A stretch of 64,000 bases of DNA, from the NCBI GenBank assembly GCA_041674565.1, contig JBAYVQ010000001.1:1-64000 (forward strand), given 5' to 3'. A program made the position numbers and the translations under genes. Below are positions 47,554 through 58,439 of the stretch, in pieces. The stretch is from CALMFT01 sp041674565. GTDB taxonomy: Bacteria; Patescibacteriota; Gracilibacteria; Absconditabacterales; Absconditicoccaceae. The first letter of the stretch is position 1. Each line of letters starts with the position of its first letter. The notes under the pieces were generated by a model. That model was not told the DNA's origin. It saw only the letters and a program-made list of their open reading frames with translations, and did not search any database.

Positions 47554-48552
47554 ATGCATACAGTAGTGTCCAGTGCTTTATTATGTGATTCGTTGTTTCC
47601 TATGGCGGAACTTGATGTAGGATACCATTATCCAGTAATGACCAAAGAAGTGGGTCAGTTTGTCATTAAAAGAGCCCAGGAGTGCACCAGTGAGGGCAGA
47701 AAGATTGCTATTTTTGATGGCACCTTATGACATGGGGGACATGTGAAGTATTTTCACGAGCTTTTGGGCGACGATATTGGCCTGTACGTTGCGACAGATA
47801 CAGACATCCAGATGTTCTCAGCTGCTAGTGCAAGACTCCATGAACTGTTAGACCCTCCTTATCTTGCACATACCAAGTTATACAACAGCACCTATACGGA
47901 TTTTGGTGTAATTTTGGATAATCTGAAAAAACAAGATACTTCAGTCAAGGGGTATGATGTATTGTTTTTGGACTTGTGAGTCAATCTCTGGCATTTCAAG
48001 TTACCACAAAGGTGATTTAGTATAAAAGGAGACGGTTCTTTGGATATGAGATATGATGCAGTAAACAATCCCAAGACAGCTGCCGATATAGTCAATACCT
48101 ATGACGAACAACAACTTATTGATATTTTTGTCCAAAATAGTGAGATCACCTTCGAAACAAGCAAAAAAGTCGCTCAGGCTATCATTTCTTTTAGGAAAAA
48201 TAAACTTTTTTCTACCACTGAAGAGCTCAATATGCTCATCAAAAAAATTGGTTACTCTGCGAGAGTTGCTGCCATTGTATTCCAAGCCATAAGAATCGAG
48301 GTAAATAAAGAATTTTCAAATATCAAATATGTTCTTGAGAATGCTCATACTTTTATGAATCCAGGTGGAATTTTAGTTATACTTAGTTACCATAGCGGTG
48401 AAGATAGAATAGTGAAAGAGATGATGAAGAGACTGCAGGATGAACAGCGTGGTACTATACTGACTAAGCATACACAAAAACCCTCGTTTCACGAGGTATC
48501 AAAAAATAAACCCAGCAGAAGTGCTCAGCTCAGAGTATTCAAATATTCATAA
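47554..48552 (+). CDS. rsmH: 16S rRNA (cytosine-1402-N4)-methyltransferase
   Basis: SAM-dependent methylation of C1402 in the ribosomal P site. 332 residues. Motifs: YHYPVMTKEV, FDGTLGHGGHVKYF (SAM-binding loop, one glycine is TGA), VLFLDLGVN, RGFSIKGDGSLDMRYD, AIRIEVNKE, and LSYHSGEDRIVKEMMK. The usual start could also be the ATG at 47602. An ftsL-like gene directly downstream matches the classic mraW-ftsL order. TAA 48550-48552. Confidence 0.93.
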
Positions 48553-48574
48553 ATTTACTTATTTATCGTGATAG

Positions 48575-48892
48575 GTGCAAACTAGAACCGTTATCGCCTA
48601 TGTACCTGGTAAAAGATCCAAGGTTGTTAAAAAATCCTTTTGAATAATGGATTGGTTTACTCGTGTGCGGAAGCTCATAGTGCTAACTATTCTGATACTT
48701 ATTTATTTGATTTACACTAATCAATCTTCTACTTTGTGATACTCGCTGAGAAGAAGCCTAAAGGACGTAGAAAGGGCTCAGGACACTCTTGATGATCTAG
48801 AGCTAAATGTCGGCCAGACAGAACAGCGCTTGTGGTCGTCTGTGGAACGAGTATCCAATAAAAATAAAGTAAAAAAAGTTATCATCAACTAA
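48575..48892 (+). CDS. ftsL: FtsL-like short bitopic membrane protein
   Basis: 105 residues. A basic N-terminus, one TM helix (about 36-52, LIVLTILILIYLIY) and a charged coiled region after it, the layout of FtsL/DivIC divisome proteins. Start GTG 48575, 22 nt after rsmH. A later ATG at 48647 would drop the basic 24-residue N-terminus but keep the TM. Two TGA glycines. The family is too divergent for sequence proof; position after rsmH is the main support. Confidence 0.65.
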
Positions 48893-48925
48893 ATCTCCCT
48901 ATTTACTTTCTGTGGTGCCGATCGT

Positions 48926-49378
48926 ATGCTAGATCTTATCAAGACTGAAGTTGCAAAAAATCATAAACTACTTGCGACAAAGGGTGTATTTTTTTCCTTG
49001 TTCAACAAGGATGGCAATATGGCATTTTCCAAAGGAATGGTGCAGGCTGATAAGTCTCTTGGTCAGATTATCGATATTTTCCATCACAATTTCTTTAGTA
49101 AGTTGGTAGATATAGAGTTAGTCGTTGTGGATATAGTAACGCACTTGGAGGAATTGTATAGTTATGACATGCTTGAAAAAATTGATTTTACAAAAAATGG
49201 TGTTGCCGTTCAGCAAGTGGAAGGTGAGATAGGGGGAGTGATATTACCCAATACAGAGGGTATAGCGGATATCAAACAGTTGTTTAGTCTTTTGAAAAAA
49301 AAGAATAATCTGAATGGCGATATCAAAGTGTATCTCTTCCAGACCGACAGAATTAGTATAGACGTGAAGAACAAATAA
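48926..49378 (+). CDS. Divergent AMMECR1-like protein
   Basis: 150 residues. Order of elements matches AMMECR1: GVFFSLFNKDG, a helix where the family has AA-rich helices, ELVVVDIVTHLEEL, NGVAVQQVEGEIGGVILP and a C-terminal KVYLFQTDRI strand. The family signature LRGCIG is missing; the site reads MAFSKGMV. The assignment is therefore tentative. No signal peptide. It lies 33 nt after the ftsL-like gene and 23 nt before sufC. Confidence 0.5.
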   Translation: MLDLIKTEVAKNHKLLATKGVFFSLFNKDGNMAFSKGMVQADKSLGQIIDIFHHNFFSKLVDIELVVVDIVTHLEELYSYDMLEKIDFTKNGVAVQQVEGEIGGVILPNTEGIADIKQLFSLLKKKNNLNGDIKVYLFQTDRISIDVKNK

Positions 49379-49393
49379 GTATTTAGTTTGCAT

Positions 49394-49400
49394 AAGGAGG
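49394..49400 (+). promoter_or_regulatory. Perfect Shine-Dalgarno sequence before sufC
   Basis: AAGGAGG, only 1 nt before the ATG at 49402 and 10 nt before an in-frame TTG at 49411. It is the clearest Shine-Dalgarno in the window; most genes lack one. The spacing to the ATG is too short for an optimal site, so the start at TTG 49411 is possible. Confidence 0.6.
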
Positions 49401-49401
49401 T

Positions 49402-50205
49402 ATGTTAAAGTTGGATAAGTATACTGTATCTGTGGAGAACAAAGTAGTGTTGGATAACATATCATTGGATTTTGCATTAGGTAAGAACTATTGTATATTG
49501 GGTAAAAATGGATCTTGAAAATCTAGTTTGGCCATGTCCATTATGGGGCATCCCAAATATGAGAACATGGCTGGTGAGATTGTATTGTCTGATGATGCAT
49601 CCTTCATCAATGCTGACACCCTAGAGTGTTTGAAACATAAAGAAATTGAAGATCTCAATCATATTGATATCATACAGTTGGATGTTACGCTGAGGGCAAA
49701 GCTTGGTATATTCGTAGCTTTTCAGAGTATCCCAGAGATAGTTGGTGTAAAGTTATTTGAATTCTTAAGGACAATCTATAATGCAAAACGATCATCAAAT
49801 GAGACGTTTTTGTCTTTCAAGAAGATCGTAGAACCGCTTTGCGAAGAACTCTCTATACCAAGAGATTTTCTCTGGAGGGATGTCAATGTGGGTTTTAGCG
49901 GCTGAGAAAGAAGAAAGATTGAGATATTGCAACTTAAATTATTGAAGCCAAGATATGTATTTTTGGATGAAGTAGACAGTGGATTGGATGTGGATGCATT
50001 TAGATCTGTCGCTAAACTGCTTGCCGACTACAATGCCCACGATAACTGTCTGATTATTATTACTCATTATTTTGAAATACTCGAATGGATCCCCGTAGAT
50101 CATGTCTATATGCTTAGTGATGGAAGGCTTGTCGAGCAATGAGATATGGCGTTGATAAAAAGAGTAAAAGAACATGGTTTTGATGACGGAGTAGATAAAC
50201 TATAA
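49402..50205 (+). CDS. sufC: SufC-type ABC ATPase for Fe-S cluster assembly
   Basis: 267 residues. Walker A ILGKNGSGKSS (one glycine TGA), Q-loop region with VAFQSIPEIVGV (the SufC-like FQ-P-EI-GV pattern), signature VGFSGGERRKIEI (one glycine TGA), Walker B RYVFLDEVDSGLD, and H-loop ITHYFEIL. In the SUF pathway SufC works with SufB and SufD; neither is in this window. It overlaps neither neighbour and precedes ftsK by 120 bp. TAA 50203-50205. Confidence 0.88.
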
Positions 50206-50324
50206 ACTTATTTTGATATGTCCATTGTAACATATTGAGTGAACAAAGAATAAAATTATTATCCTGTGTTTTATCAGGAAAGGTCAATCATACTTTTCTC
50301 TATACTGATTACTTACCGTACAGC

Positions 50325-52544
50325 ATGTCCAAGAAGTCGTCTGCGAAAGCACCAGTAAAAAGAAGCAAATCAGTTAGCTTCAATAAATACAATACAGCGG
50401 TACCTGTTATTGTATTGTGTTTGTTGTACTTATTTTGTAATTTTTTTGCTAGGACGGCTCCTGTGTTCATACTTATCCAGCAGATTGGATCTTTTGTGTA
50501 TGGGATACAATGATTGCTCTTTGTGGCTATATGTGGTTTATTGTATGGGGTTATTATATTTTTCAAACCCCGACTTATTGCCAAGTGATGAAAGCAATTT
50601 TTACTCTTGTCTTTATTCGTATCGGGTATTGTAAACTTTAGTATTCTTGAAGACAGCGCCTTATCGTACACCCTGTTTGGGGGCTATATATCTGCGCCTT
50701 TGTTGGAAGTAGGTAAGCTGTTGTTTGCTACGAACTATATTGCCATAAAATGACTTATCGTGATAGGATTATTGGTCACGATAGTTTGGATACTTATCTC
50801 AAGTAATATTGAGATACCCAGCTTACCAAAGATGGAATTTAAAGTGCCAGAAAAGCCAGAACCACAAGAGCATCAGGTTATCAATAGTCCTTCCAAAGTC
50901 GCCATAAGATCGGATGTATATAAAAAAATGGCTGACGCGCATCCCAATAAAGAACTCATGAAAGCTACGGATGTTGGAGATTTGAAGAATAAGCTGAAGG
51001 GTAGGTTGCTCGATAAACTATTTCATGGTAATGTGCAATTGCCAGCAGAACAAAGCCCCAAACCTGTGGTTACTTTCCCTAAAGATAGACCTACATTTCC
51101 TGTTTCCTTGCTCCACGAGCCCGAATCTCCAAAGTGAGGTATCGATACTTTGTATATAGATGCCAAAGCGGAAATTATCAAATCCAAACTTGCCGAGTTT
51201 GGTATCGCTGTGGAGATTGCTTGATACAATATAGGTCCAGCAGTTGTGCAAATCAAGTTACAACCTCAGTCTGGAGTCAAAATGGCCGAGATAGAGAGGC
51301 TAAAAAATGATCTGATGTGATGACTCAAAACAAAAACTTTGAGGATATTGGCTCCTATAGCTGGTACTGAGTATGTAGGTATTGAGATGCCCAACCCTCA
51401 GTGAGTGATGGTAAGACTTTCGGAAGTCTTATGATCGAGTGAATTTGCTTCAAAAGTTTCAGATAATCTGACTAATCTGGCGATGGGTAAAGGTATTGAT
51501 GGTAAGATTATTGTAAAGTCTCTTGAGTCTATGCCTCATCTTCTTATTGCTGGTGCAACCTGACAAGGTAAATCGGTGTGAGTAAATGATTTCATTTTAT
51601 CACTGATGTATCAAAATACTCCTGCTGAACTCAAATTTATTATGGTGGATCCCAAGCAAGTCGAGATGGAGTTGTACTCTGGGTTACCTTACTTATTGTG
51701 TCCGATTATTACTGATCCAGAAAAAGCCCTAAGAGCCCTCAAGCGGGCTACAGTGGAGATGGATACGAGATATGGCATGCTGAAACAATTGAGAGTCAAA
51801 AATATCGCTGAATACAACGATAAGATAGAAACCATACCAGCAGATCAGCAGCATATCTACACCAAAATGCACAGAATTGTAGTGGTAATTGATGAACTTG
51901 CGGATCTGATGATGTCTGGCAAGAAAAAAGATGTAGAGTTGTGTATCACGAGAATCGCTCAAAAAGCTCGTGCAGTGGGTATGCATTTGATTGTGGCAAC
52001 ACAAAGACCATCGGTAAATGTCATTACTGGTTTGATCAAAGCAAATATGCCTACAAGAATATCGTTTGGTGTAGTAAGCAATGTGGATAGTAGAACAATC
52101 TTAGATATGAAAGGTGCAGAAGACTTGATTGGCAGGGGAGACATGCTCTATATGGATCCTACGTCACGTCAACCACTGAGGATACAAGCCCCCTTTGTAG
52201 ATACACCAGAGATCGAGGCGGTAGTAACAAAACTGAGGGCAAAGTATATGCAGGGATTGTCTGAGGATGATGTATATGATCCTGAATTGGTTAAGTTGCT
52301 CAATTCACATATGCAAATAGGCTGATGATGAATGTCTGGTGAAGGTGATGTGGATGCAGATGATGAAACCTTAGTACAACAAGCTATGGAGGTGGTATCC
52401 AAGTCACGCAGGGCAAGTACTACTGCATTGCAAAGACATCTCAAAATTGGTTTTGCTAGAGCCGGTAGGATCATGGATATCTTGGAAGAAAGAGGTATCG
52501 TAGGTCCACAGGAAGGCGGAAGACCTAGAGAGGTATTGATATAA
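50325..52544 (+). CDS. ftsK: DNA translocase FtsK
   Basis: Pumps DNA during chromosome segregation at the septum. 739 residues, short for FtsK. A basic Lys/Ala/Pro tail (about 1-17) leads to four TM helices (to about 155), a short Pro/Glu-rich linker, and the RecA-like motor: Walker A AGATGQGKSVGVN (two TGA glycines), MVDPKQVEMELY, VVVIDELADLMM (Walker B), VIVATQRPS-type segment. A C-terminal gamma DNA-binding domain with SRRASTTALQRHLKIGFARAGRIMDILEERG pattern follows. Start ATG 50325; an upstream TTG is in frame but adds no recognised sequence. TAA 52542-52544. Confidence 0.95.
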
Positions 52545-52566
52545 TTGTTGACATCCTTACATAACT

Positions 52567-52601
52567 ACTTGTGCGGCATCCGAAACGGCACAAGTTTTTT
52601 T
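52567..52601 (+). terminator. Terminator after ftsK
   Basis: ACTTGTGC (52567-52574) pairs perfectly with GCACAAGT (52588-52595), followed by seven T. It closes the rsmH-ftsK cluster. Confidence 0.85.
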
Positions 52602-52632
52602 CAGTTGTAGGGCTCATTTCAAATTTGTGGTT

Positions 52633-52887
52633 ATGTTCGCATGGTGGTTATTTCAAATTCTCCTCTTTTGCGTTGGTTCTTTCGTCCGACGCAATAGAGA
52701 TTTTATTGCTTGTTCGTATGTAGAGGAAGGGATGGTAGCTGGCTGTTTGATATGGGGACTTGGCGCCCTCGCTGTCCCGGGTCTCTATCTGGGGTATCTA
52801 TTACCAAAGATTGAGAGAGCAGCGAATATGGCTTTACGAGATGGTATTACCTTCCTGCGTAAGAAGATGTTCGTGATTGAAGACTGA
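52633..52887 (+). CDS. Small two-TM protein that appears to end at TGA
   Basis: 84 residues to the first TGA. Two TM helices (about 3-17, WWLFQILLFCVGSF; about 36-58, GCLIWGLGALAVPGLYLGYLL) and a basic amphipathic C-terminus ending FLRKKMFVIED. None of its eight glycines uses TGA, and Arg codons such as CGA and CGC and higher G+C differ from neighbours. The first TGA (52885-52887) comes just before a terminator hairpin. Under code 25 the frame instead runs to TAA at 53194-53196, through the hairpin and antisense to the DsbA-like gene. The start ATG 52633 has no clear promoter. Either a foreign gene or an ORF with a recoded end. Confidence 0.5.
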   Translation: MFAWWLFQILLFCVGSFVRRNRDFIACSYVEEGMVAGCLIWGLGALAVPGLYLGYLLPKIERAANMALRDGITFLRKKMFVIED

Positions 52888-52916
52888 ACAAGTACTAATC
52901 CCTGAACAAATAAAAT

Positions 52917-52950
52917 AAAAACCCTCCGGTGTTGTACCGTTGGGTTTTTA
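52917..52950. terminator. Bidirectional terminator between the small TM gene and the DsbA-like gene
   Basis: AAAACCC (52917-52923) and GGGTTTT (52942-52948) form the outer stem and CGGT/ACCG the inner part, with A and T runs on either side. It lies 12 nt past the stop of the minus-strand gene. Confidence 0.7.
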
Positions 52951-52961
52951 CTTACTTGTAT

Positions 52962-53732
52962 TTATTTGAGGATCCTATCAAAAAAGCCTTCAAATTCACT
53001 TGCTGGATATGCTCATATGATGAGTTTGTATTTTCCGTTGATGGTGTCTAGTATAACGTGTCAAGGAGTACCCGTCACTCCAAATAAATTCATTGCTTCA
53101 AGGATTTGTCTTGCTGTTCTTTCTTTTGCTAGATTGCTGCTTATACATTCTTTGAGCGTTTTGACGTCTATCTTTATGTTTCCTGCTACTTCGTAAATGA
53201 CACTTTCGCTGCTGAGACCTTTTTCAAAAACTCATCCAATGAATTCGTAATACTTACCTTTATCTTGCATCGCTACACATAGTGCTGCAAACGCTCCGCT
53301 ATCAGCGTGTTGATGAAATTCCAATGGGAAATTTCTAAATGTTTTCGCTACTTTTCATTTGTATTTGTCCACTACACTGTTGAGCGTTTGATCTTTCCAG
53401 TGTCTTTGACAAAAAGGACATTGCAGATCGCTATATTCAATAATGAGGTATCTTGCTTTAGGGTTTCATATGATGATACTATCTGCTAGTATTTTTTTTA
53501 CATCACCTGTACTGATACTTGTGTCGCTTCGATGTGGTATCTTGCCTATTATTTTTCTTGCGACTTTTTTGGTAACCGTTGGCGTAACTCCGCAGGTTTG
53601 TTCTGCGATCTGCTGCTTAGCAGTTCCTTTTGTCTGTTCTAACAATGTCTTACATCGAGATGAGGTATTGCTTGCGAAGCTTATACCAACAAATAACGCA
53701 CTTACGATAAGAGATACAATAATTTTTTTCAT
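52962..53732 (-). CDS. DsbA-like thiol oxidoreductase (thioredoxin fold), exported
   Basis: 256 residues. Signal peptide (about 1-21, ending ISFAS). A Cys-containing spacer region with CKTLLEQTKGTAKQQIAEQTC follows, here seen only as two paired cysteines 21 apart. The thioredoxin-fold core has the active site YSDLQCPFCQRHW (C-P-F-C) and a cis-Pro loop GVTGTPGHVI. A role in disulfide formation in exported proteins fits the Cys-rich surface proteins of this region. Stop TAA 52962-52964. Confidence 0.87.
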
Positions 53733-53766
53733 GGCCTAAAATAATAATAAAAATATGAATACAATG

Positions 53767-56370
53767 CTATGCTTTTTGACCCTTCAAGACTGCTCATGTG
53801 AGCTCTACCTGTTGTATAATCTTGTTCATAATTTCATTTATTTGATCTGTTGTAGTGGCTCCATCTCATAGTATACTTACGGTAATACTTATAGATTTCA
53901 GATTATCTTTTTTATATAGATCAAATATAGAATAATCTGATACTTGCGGATGATCTTCGATAGTTCTTATGATATTACTGAATTGATGATGTACGGGTAT
54001 CTCAAACGATAAATCTCTTGCTATAACTTGATCTTGTAGAGACTTATATCCCTTAGCAACCCTACTGCCTGTGAGCTTGAAGACGGGCTCGAGTTCAATT
54101 TCTAAAAATGATGCTTGATATTCTGCACCCATTCACACATTTTCCAGTAATTGAGGGTGCAACTGTCCTATGTGTCCCACAAAGTGTGAGTTTTTATCGT
54201 GAGGATTGATGAGGCAAATCTCTGCTTGTTTTGCGGGGTGAAAATATGATATATTTTGCAAGGGGTGTGGATATTCTTGAGGACTTCGTTCTGGATGGGG
54301 CGTGTTTTTTTCCATATACCGTGAGGTATTTGCCCCAAAGAAACTGAAATTCTCAGTTTGAAAGTTGTGTGAAATATGTCATAATATGCGTTTTAATTGA
54401 AGATAGCTGTCTTCTTGTCGAATTTCTTTATCATTTTTTTTGTGAACTATAAGCGCAGCCAATACTTTTTTTTCTAATGAGTTTCATTGCTCGTCTTTAG
54501 TATAGACCTTGCCAATCTCAAAAATATTTATAGGTAACACTTGTCTGTAGTTTTTTTTTGCTATTTCTAGTAATCCTGGTAACAAAGTTTGTGCCATGTA
54601 AGGTGTGGTGGCATCTGTGGGATTCGCTAATTCGAAGTGTGTATCTACTTGTAGCCCAATAGGGTTGTACGTATCGTGATTTCACAACTTTTCTGTCTTT
54701 ACTCCCAATAGCTCAATTCGTTCTTTGCTATACCATGGATAACTCTCAACTTGATAGAATTGCAGCGTGCTTACAAGCGACTCTGCTAACTTATAAGTAA
54801 ATGCTACAAGACTAGGCTCTGACTTTTTGACATGTATTGCCGAGGGTATTTCTGGGATATTTTCTAAACCTATATGTCTGGCCAGATCCTCGTATATGTC
54901 TTGTATCATATTGATATCAGATCTTCGCAAGGGCGCACTGACTTGTATAGTATTTTTGTCTACGTTAACTATATCGTACCCCAATGATTGCAGAATAGGT
55001 TGAATTTGTGCTGCAATCTGCTCATTATATGATCCTTGTAAGTAATGGACGGCTTGTTCTATGTCTACTGTTATGATTATTTCACTCCCAGCGACTTTGT
55101 TTGTATAGTGGATGTGTGTTATCCCAGCAAACTCTCACGTTTTGTGCTCATCATGGTTCTTACTGATGATGTTGGTTTGCTCTCGTGAGCAATACATAGT
55201 CCAGAGGGGATTGATCGCTTTCTCAAATCTCATGGAAGCATCAGTTCTCAATCCTAGTCTTGTGGCAGTTTTTCTTATCTGTATCGGATCAAAATGTGCT
55301 ACTTCAACCAGTATATTCTTCGTGGAATCAGAAAATGCACAGGATAGTCATCAGATTATACCTCATAAAGCAAGAATCTTTTTGTTATCGCGGATGACGA
55401 TATCTCCTGATATAAGCTGATGCTCTTTTCCAGCAAGATCCACAAATGTTTCATTAGCTTTTATTTCGGTTACGGTGATAGTTCATGCGATACTATCTGC
55501 ATCAAAAACATGGATGGGCTGTCCATAGACTTCCATAAACCAATTGGAGTAGTCTACCCAATTTTGCCTTGGAGTGTGATCTAGGTCTGTCAACATAAGT
55601 CTGCCCTGAAAAACGCTTTTATCGTTGATAATACTGACTACTTTGCTGAGCGAGTAGTAACAAACCTTCGGCGTTTCTATTACTGGAGTAATATCGTGTT
55701 TAGCTAAGTTTTCAAGTTTACTGGGTGAAAACTCTTGTATCCCCTCCAAGGCTGCATCAAATTGAGTTGGAGATGTTTGATAATCAGAAAATACTGATCT
55801 GCACTCTGCCGCCAAGCCAAAATGTCACCACAAGTCAGGTCTATTGGTGATGGCTACACTTTCTACCTCAAATACAATGTTTTCTCGTTCTGGGAAGAGT
55901 GCTTGTAGAGGTTTCCCGATCATATCGTCACTCAGACTTAGTTCTTCTCACATATTTCGTATCCAGTGCTTATCCTCATCTTGATTGATCCCGAGCTCTC
56001 CTTTGCTGCAGATCATGCCATTCGAGTCCAATCACCTCATCTTCCTTTCTCCTATTGTGAGATCGATGATTGGTAGATGACATCATGGTAGAGCTACTGG
56101 TACGTATTGTCCTACGGCGATATTTTCTCATCCAGTACATATCTGATAATTACCATGACTCCCACAATCTACTTGGCACACAAACAACGTATCTGCGTTG
56201 GGATGTTTTTCGACCGATGTGGTTTTTCCAAGTACGAGATCTGCTGGCAATGTCCTTATTTTTGCTCCATGCTCTATTTCAAACACTTTAGCTATGAGTT
56301 TGGATTGAAGTTCTTGGTTGTCGCTAGGGAGTTGTACCCATTGTGATAGTAGGGACTTGGAGAATAACAT
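53767..56370 (-). CDS. pheT: Phenylalanyl-tRNA synthetase beta subunit
   Basis: 867 residues, near the usual length. Domains: EMAP/tRNA-binding segment (SVEKHPNADTLFVCQVDCG), B3/B4 editing core (SVAITNRPDLWGHFGLA), B5 region (TATRLGLRTDASMRFEK), B6-B7 aminoacylation-like fold, and a C-terminal FDX-ACB domain (VIARDLSFEIPVHHQFSNI). Pieces are joined across TGA glycines in one phase. The alpha subunit gene pheS is not in this window. ATG 56368-56370, TAG 53767-53769. Confidence 0.94.
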
Positions 56371-56497
56371 GGATATCCGATATAGGTTATTAAAGTGAGT
56401 TTTGGTTTTTTTTGACCTTAAACACCTCTTATTATTTTTTTACTGGAAATTACAATCAAGTTTGTTATGTATAGGCTCTACTTACTGATATATGTAT

Positions 56498-56568
56498 TGG
56501 GGATTCGTCTAATGGTAGGACACCGGACTTTGACTCCGTTTATCTAGGTTCGAATCCTAGATCCCCAG
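56498..56568 (+). tRNA. trnQ: tRNA-Gln (anticodon UUG)
   Basis: Seven-base-pair acceptor stem (T56498-T56504 with A56561-A56567) and discriminator G at 56568. D arm with AATGGTAGGA, anticodon loop CTTTGAC (anticodon TTG), and T arm GGTTCGAATCC. No CCA is encoded. A terminator hairpin follows about 60 nt later. Confidence 0.95.
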
Positions 56569-56617
56569 TTTTGTTCTCTTGATGTAAGAATAATCTGAAA
56601 GGTATAGTTGACAATAA

Positions 56618-56770
56618 CTATAAAAAAACGAGCGCGTTGCTCGTTTTTTTGTTATCTTGGCGCAGTTCTTTGAGTTCATGTGCAAGTGCATAGACCAGGA
56701 TATCTACCTGATTGCAGCTATCATACTTTCTTTTTGATCTTTGGAAGAGTTTTGGTACTTTTGTGCGCAT
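56618..56770 (-). CDS. Possible 50-residue helical protein overlapping the tRNA terminator
   Basis: 50 residues from ATG 56770 to TAG 56618-56620. N-terminal MRTKVPKLFQRSKRKYDS is basic; DILVYALAHELKELRQDN is a good amphipathic helix. The last ten codons run through the terminator hairpin. It has no TGA glycine and no clear promoter, and is weakly supported. Confidence 0.3.
   Translation of the reverse strand: MRTKVPKLFQRSKRKYDSCNQVDILVYALAHELKELRQDNKKTSNALVFL
56624..56651. terminator. Terminator downstream of tRNA-Gln
   Basis: ACGAGC (56628-56633) pairs with GCTCGT (56639-56644), followed by seven T on the plus strand and preceded by an A run, so it can act in both directions. Confidence 0.8.
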
Positions 56771-56979
56771 ACGTTCTTGCTAGTGCTTAAGAACTATTGA
56801 AAATAACATTCGTCTAACTAATACATGTATGTTTTTTCTACAAACAGTATTTACATATATCAAAAACGATATATAAAAGTCAAGTTGGAATCATTTCATT
56901 TACTGTTGATAAAAGATATCAGTTTGATAGTCTCTCTCTACAAGTGCGAATTCTCGGATTATTACTAATTTGTTGTATT

Positions 56980-58431
56980 ATGGCTTGAGTAAAGAAACCA
57001 GTAGGGAAAAAAACATCCGCTGTAAAAAAGATATTACCCGCAAAAAAAACATCCGCATTATCCACTATCAAAAAAACTACAAAAAAAAATACTATCTCCA
57101 AAAAGACCACTACTATGGCTACCAAACCCATAGTTTTTGACTCTAAAGGTAAAAAGCTTGTCATAGTGGAATCTCCTGGTAAGGTAAAAACTATCTCCAA
57201 ATATCTTGGTACTGATTACATTATCAAGGCTTCTGTGGGACATATTGTGGATCTAGTAGACAAAAACATGAGCAAGCTAGTGGAGAAGTGATTTGAACCT
57301 GACTACGAAGTGGATCCTGCCAAAAAAAAAGTAGTATCCGAACTCAAATCATTGGCAAAATCTAGCTCTCAGGTGATACTGGCAACGGATGAGGATCGTG
57401 AATGAGAAGCCATAGCTTACCATCTTACTCAAGCGTTGGGTATTGACCCCAAAACTACCCCAAGAATTGTTTTCAATGAAATTACAAAACCTGCTCTTCT
57501 TGATGCTATGCAGCGTCCTAGAAAGCTTGATATGAATCTTATTTCAGCGCAAAAATCCAGAGCCGTATTAGATAAACTGGTATGATTCAGTATCTCTCCC
57601 ATCTTGTGGCAAAAAATTAAGATGTGATTGTCAGCAGGAAGAGTTCAGTCTGTGGCAGTGAAGTTGGTAGTCGAGAAAGAAAGAGAGATAGAAAACTTCG
57701 TGCCAGTAGAATATCGAGTTATCAAAGCAATCCTGGATACAAATAAAGGACCAGTAGAAATCCTTCTCAAAAAACTTGATGGAGTCAAAGACATAGAAGA
57801 GATTGATGAATTGGATATGGAAGTTGTTAAGAAAACTGAAAAAGAGAGTGGAGGAAGATTCTCGAAAAGTGCGCTTGAAACAGTACTAAATCAACTACAT
57901 ATCAAAAAAGCAAAATCATCTATTGATGACAAGACCTGATATGAGTCGCTACGCGATACTACGGGCATCAACTTTCAATTGGTTGACGTAGTAACTAAAC
58001 AATCTAAAAAATCCCCATCGGCGCCATTTATTACATCTACCTTGCAACAAACTGCTTCAAGGATATTTGGTTGGCCAGTAAAGCAGGTAATGAGTGCTGC
58101 CCAAAAACTGTATGAGGCTGGTTTGATCACCTATATGAGAACAGATAGCACTAGTTTGTCGGGTCAAGCTATAGCTCAGTGCAAGGAATACATTCTCGGG
58201 GCATTTGGTGAAAAATACTCAACGGTAAGACAATACAAAAGCAAATCAAAAAATGCTCAAGAAGCGCATGAGGCAATCAGACCTACGTCTATATCCAATG
58301 AGCCAGATCAGTTGAAGTTGGGACAATATGAACAAAGACTCTATTCTTTGATATGGAAAAGGACTCTTGCAAGTCAAATGAGTGATGCTATTTTTACTAA
58401 TACAAGTTATATCTTCCATCCAGTCATTTAG
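56980..58431 (+). CDS. topA: DNA topoisomerase I, N-terminal part of a split gene
   Basis: Type IA topoisomerase, relaxes negative supercoils. 483 residues. A Lys/Thr/Ser/Ala-rich tail (about 1-52) precedes the TOPRIM domain: KKLVIVESPGKVKTI, then DEDREGEAIAYHL with the catalytic glycine 142 encoded by TGA. The central domains follow, with the active-site tyrosine Tyr385 in GLITYMRTDS. The frame ends at TAG 58429-58431 after SYIFHPVI, in the middle of the domain IV-I region of other TopA. The remainder continues at 59087-60019 in another frame, after two inserted genes. Catalytic and TOPRIM motifs are intact. Confidence 0.9.
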
Positions 58432-58439
58432 CAGTATTA

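Larger units (their letters stand above)
56569..56979. other. Intergenic stretch between tRNA-Gln and topA
   Basis: About 410 bp. It holds the tRNA terminator near 56628 and one short minus-strand ORF (56618-56770). From 56771 to 56979 I see AT-rich sequence that probably includes the topA promoter, but no clear consensus element. Confidence 0.6.

Noticed and set aside
50235..50324. TTG start adding 30 residues to FtsK
   Set aside because: Adds no recognisable FtsK sequence; ATG 50325 begins the basic tail typical of this genome.
56600..56640. TTGACA at 56608 as promoter of topA
   Set aside because: No -10 at proper spacing; it runs straight into the terminator hairpin.
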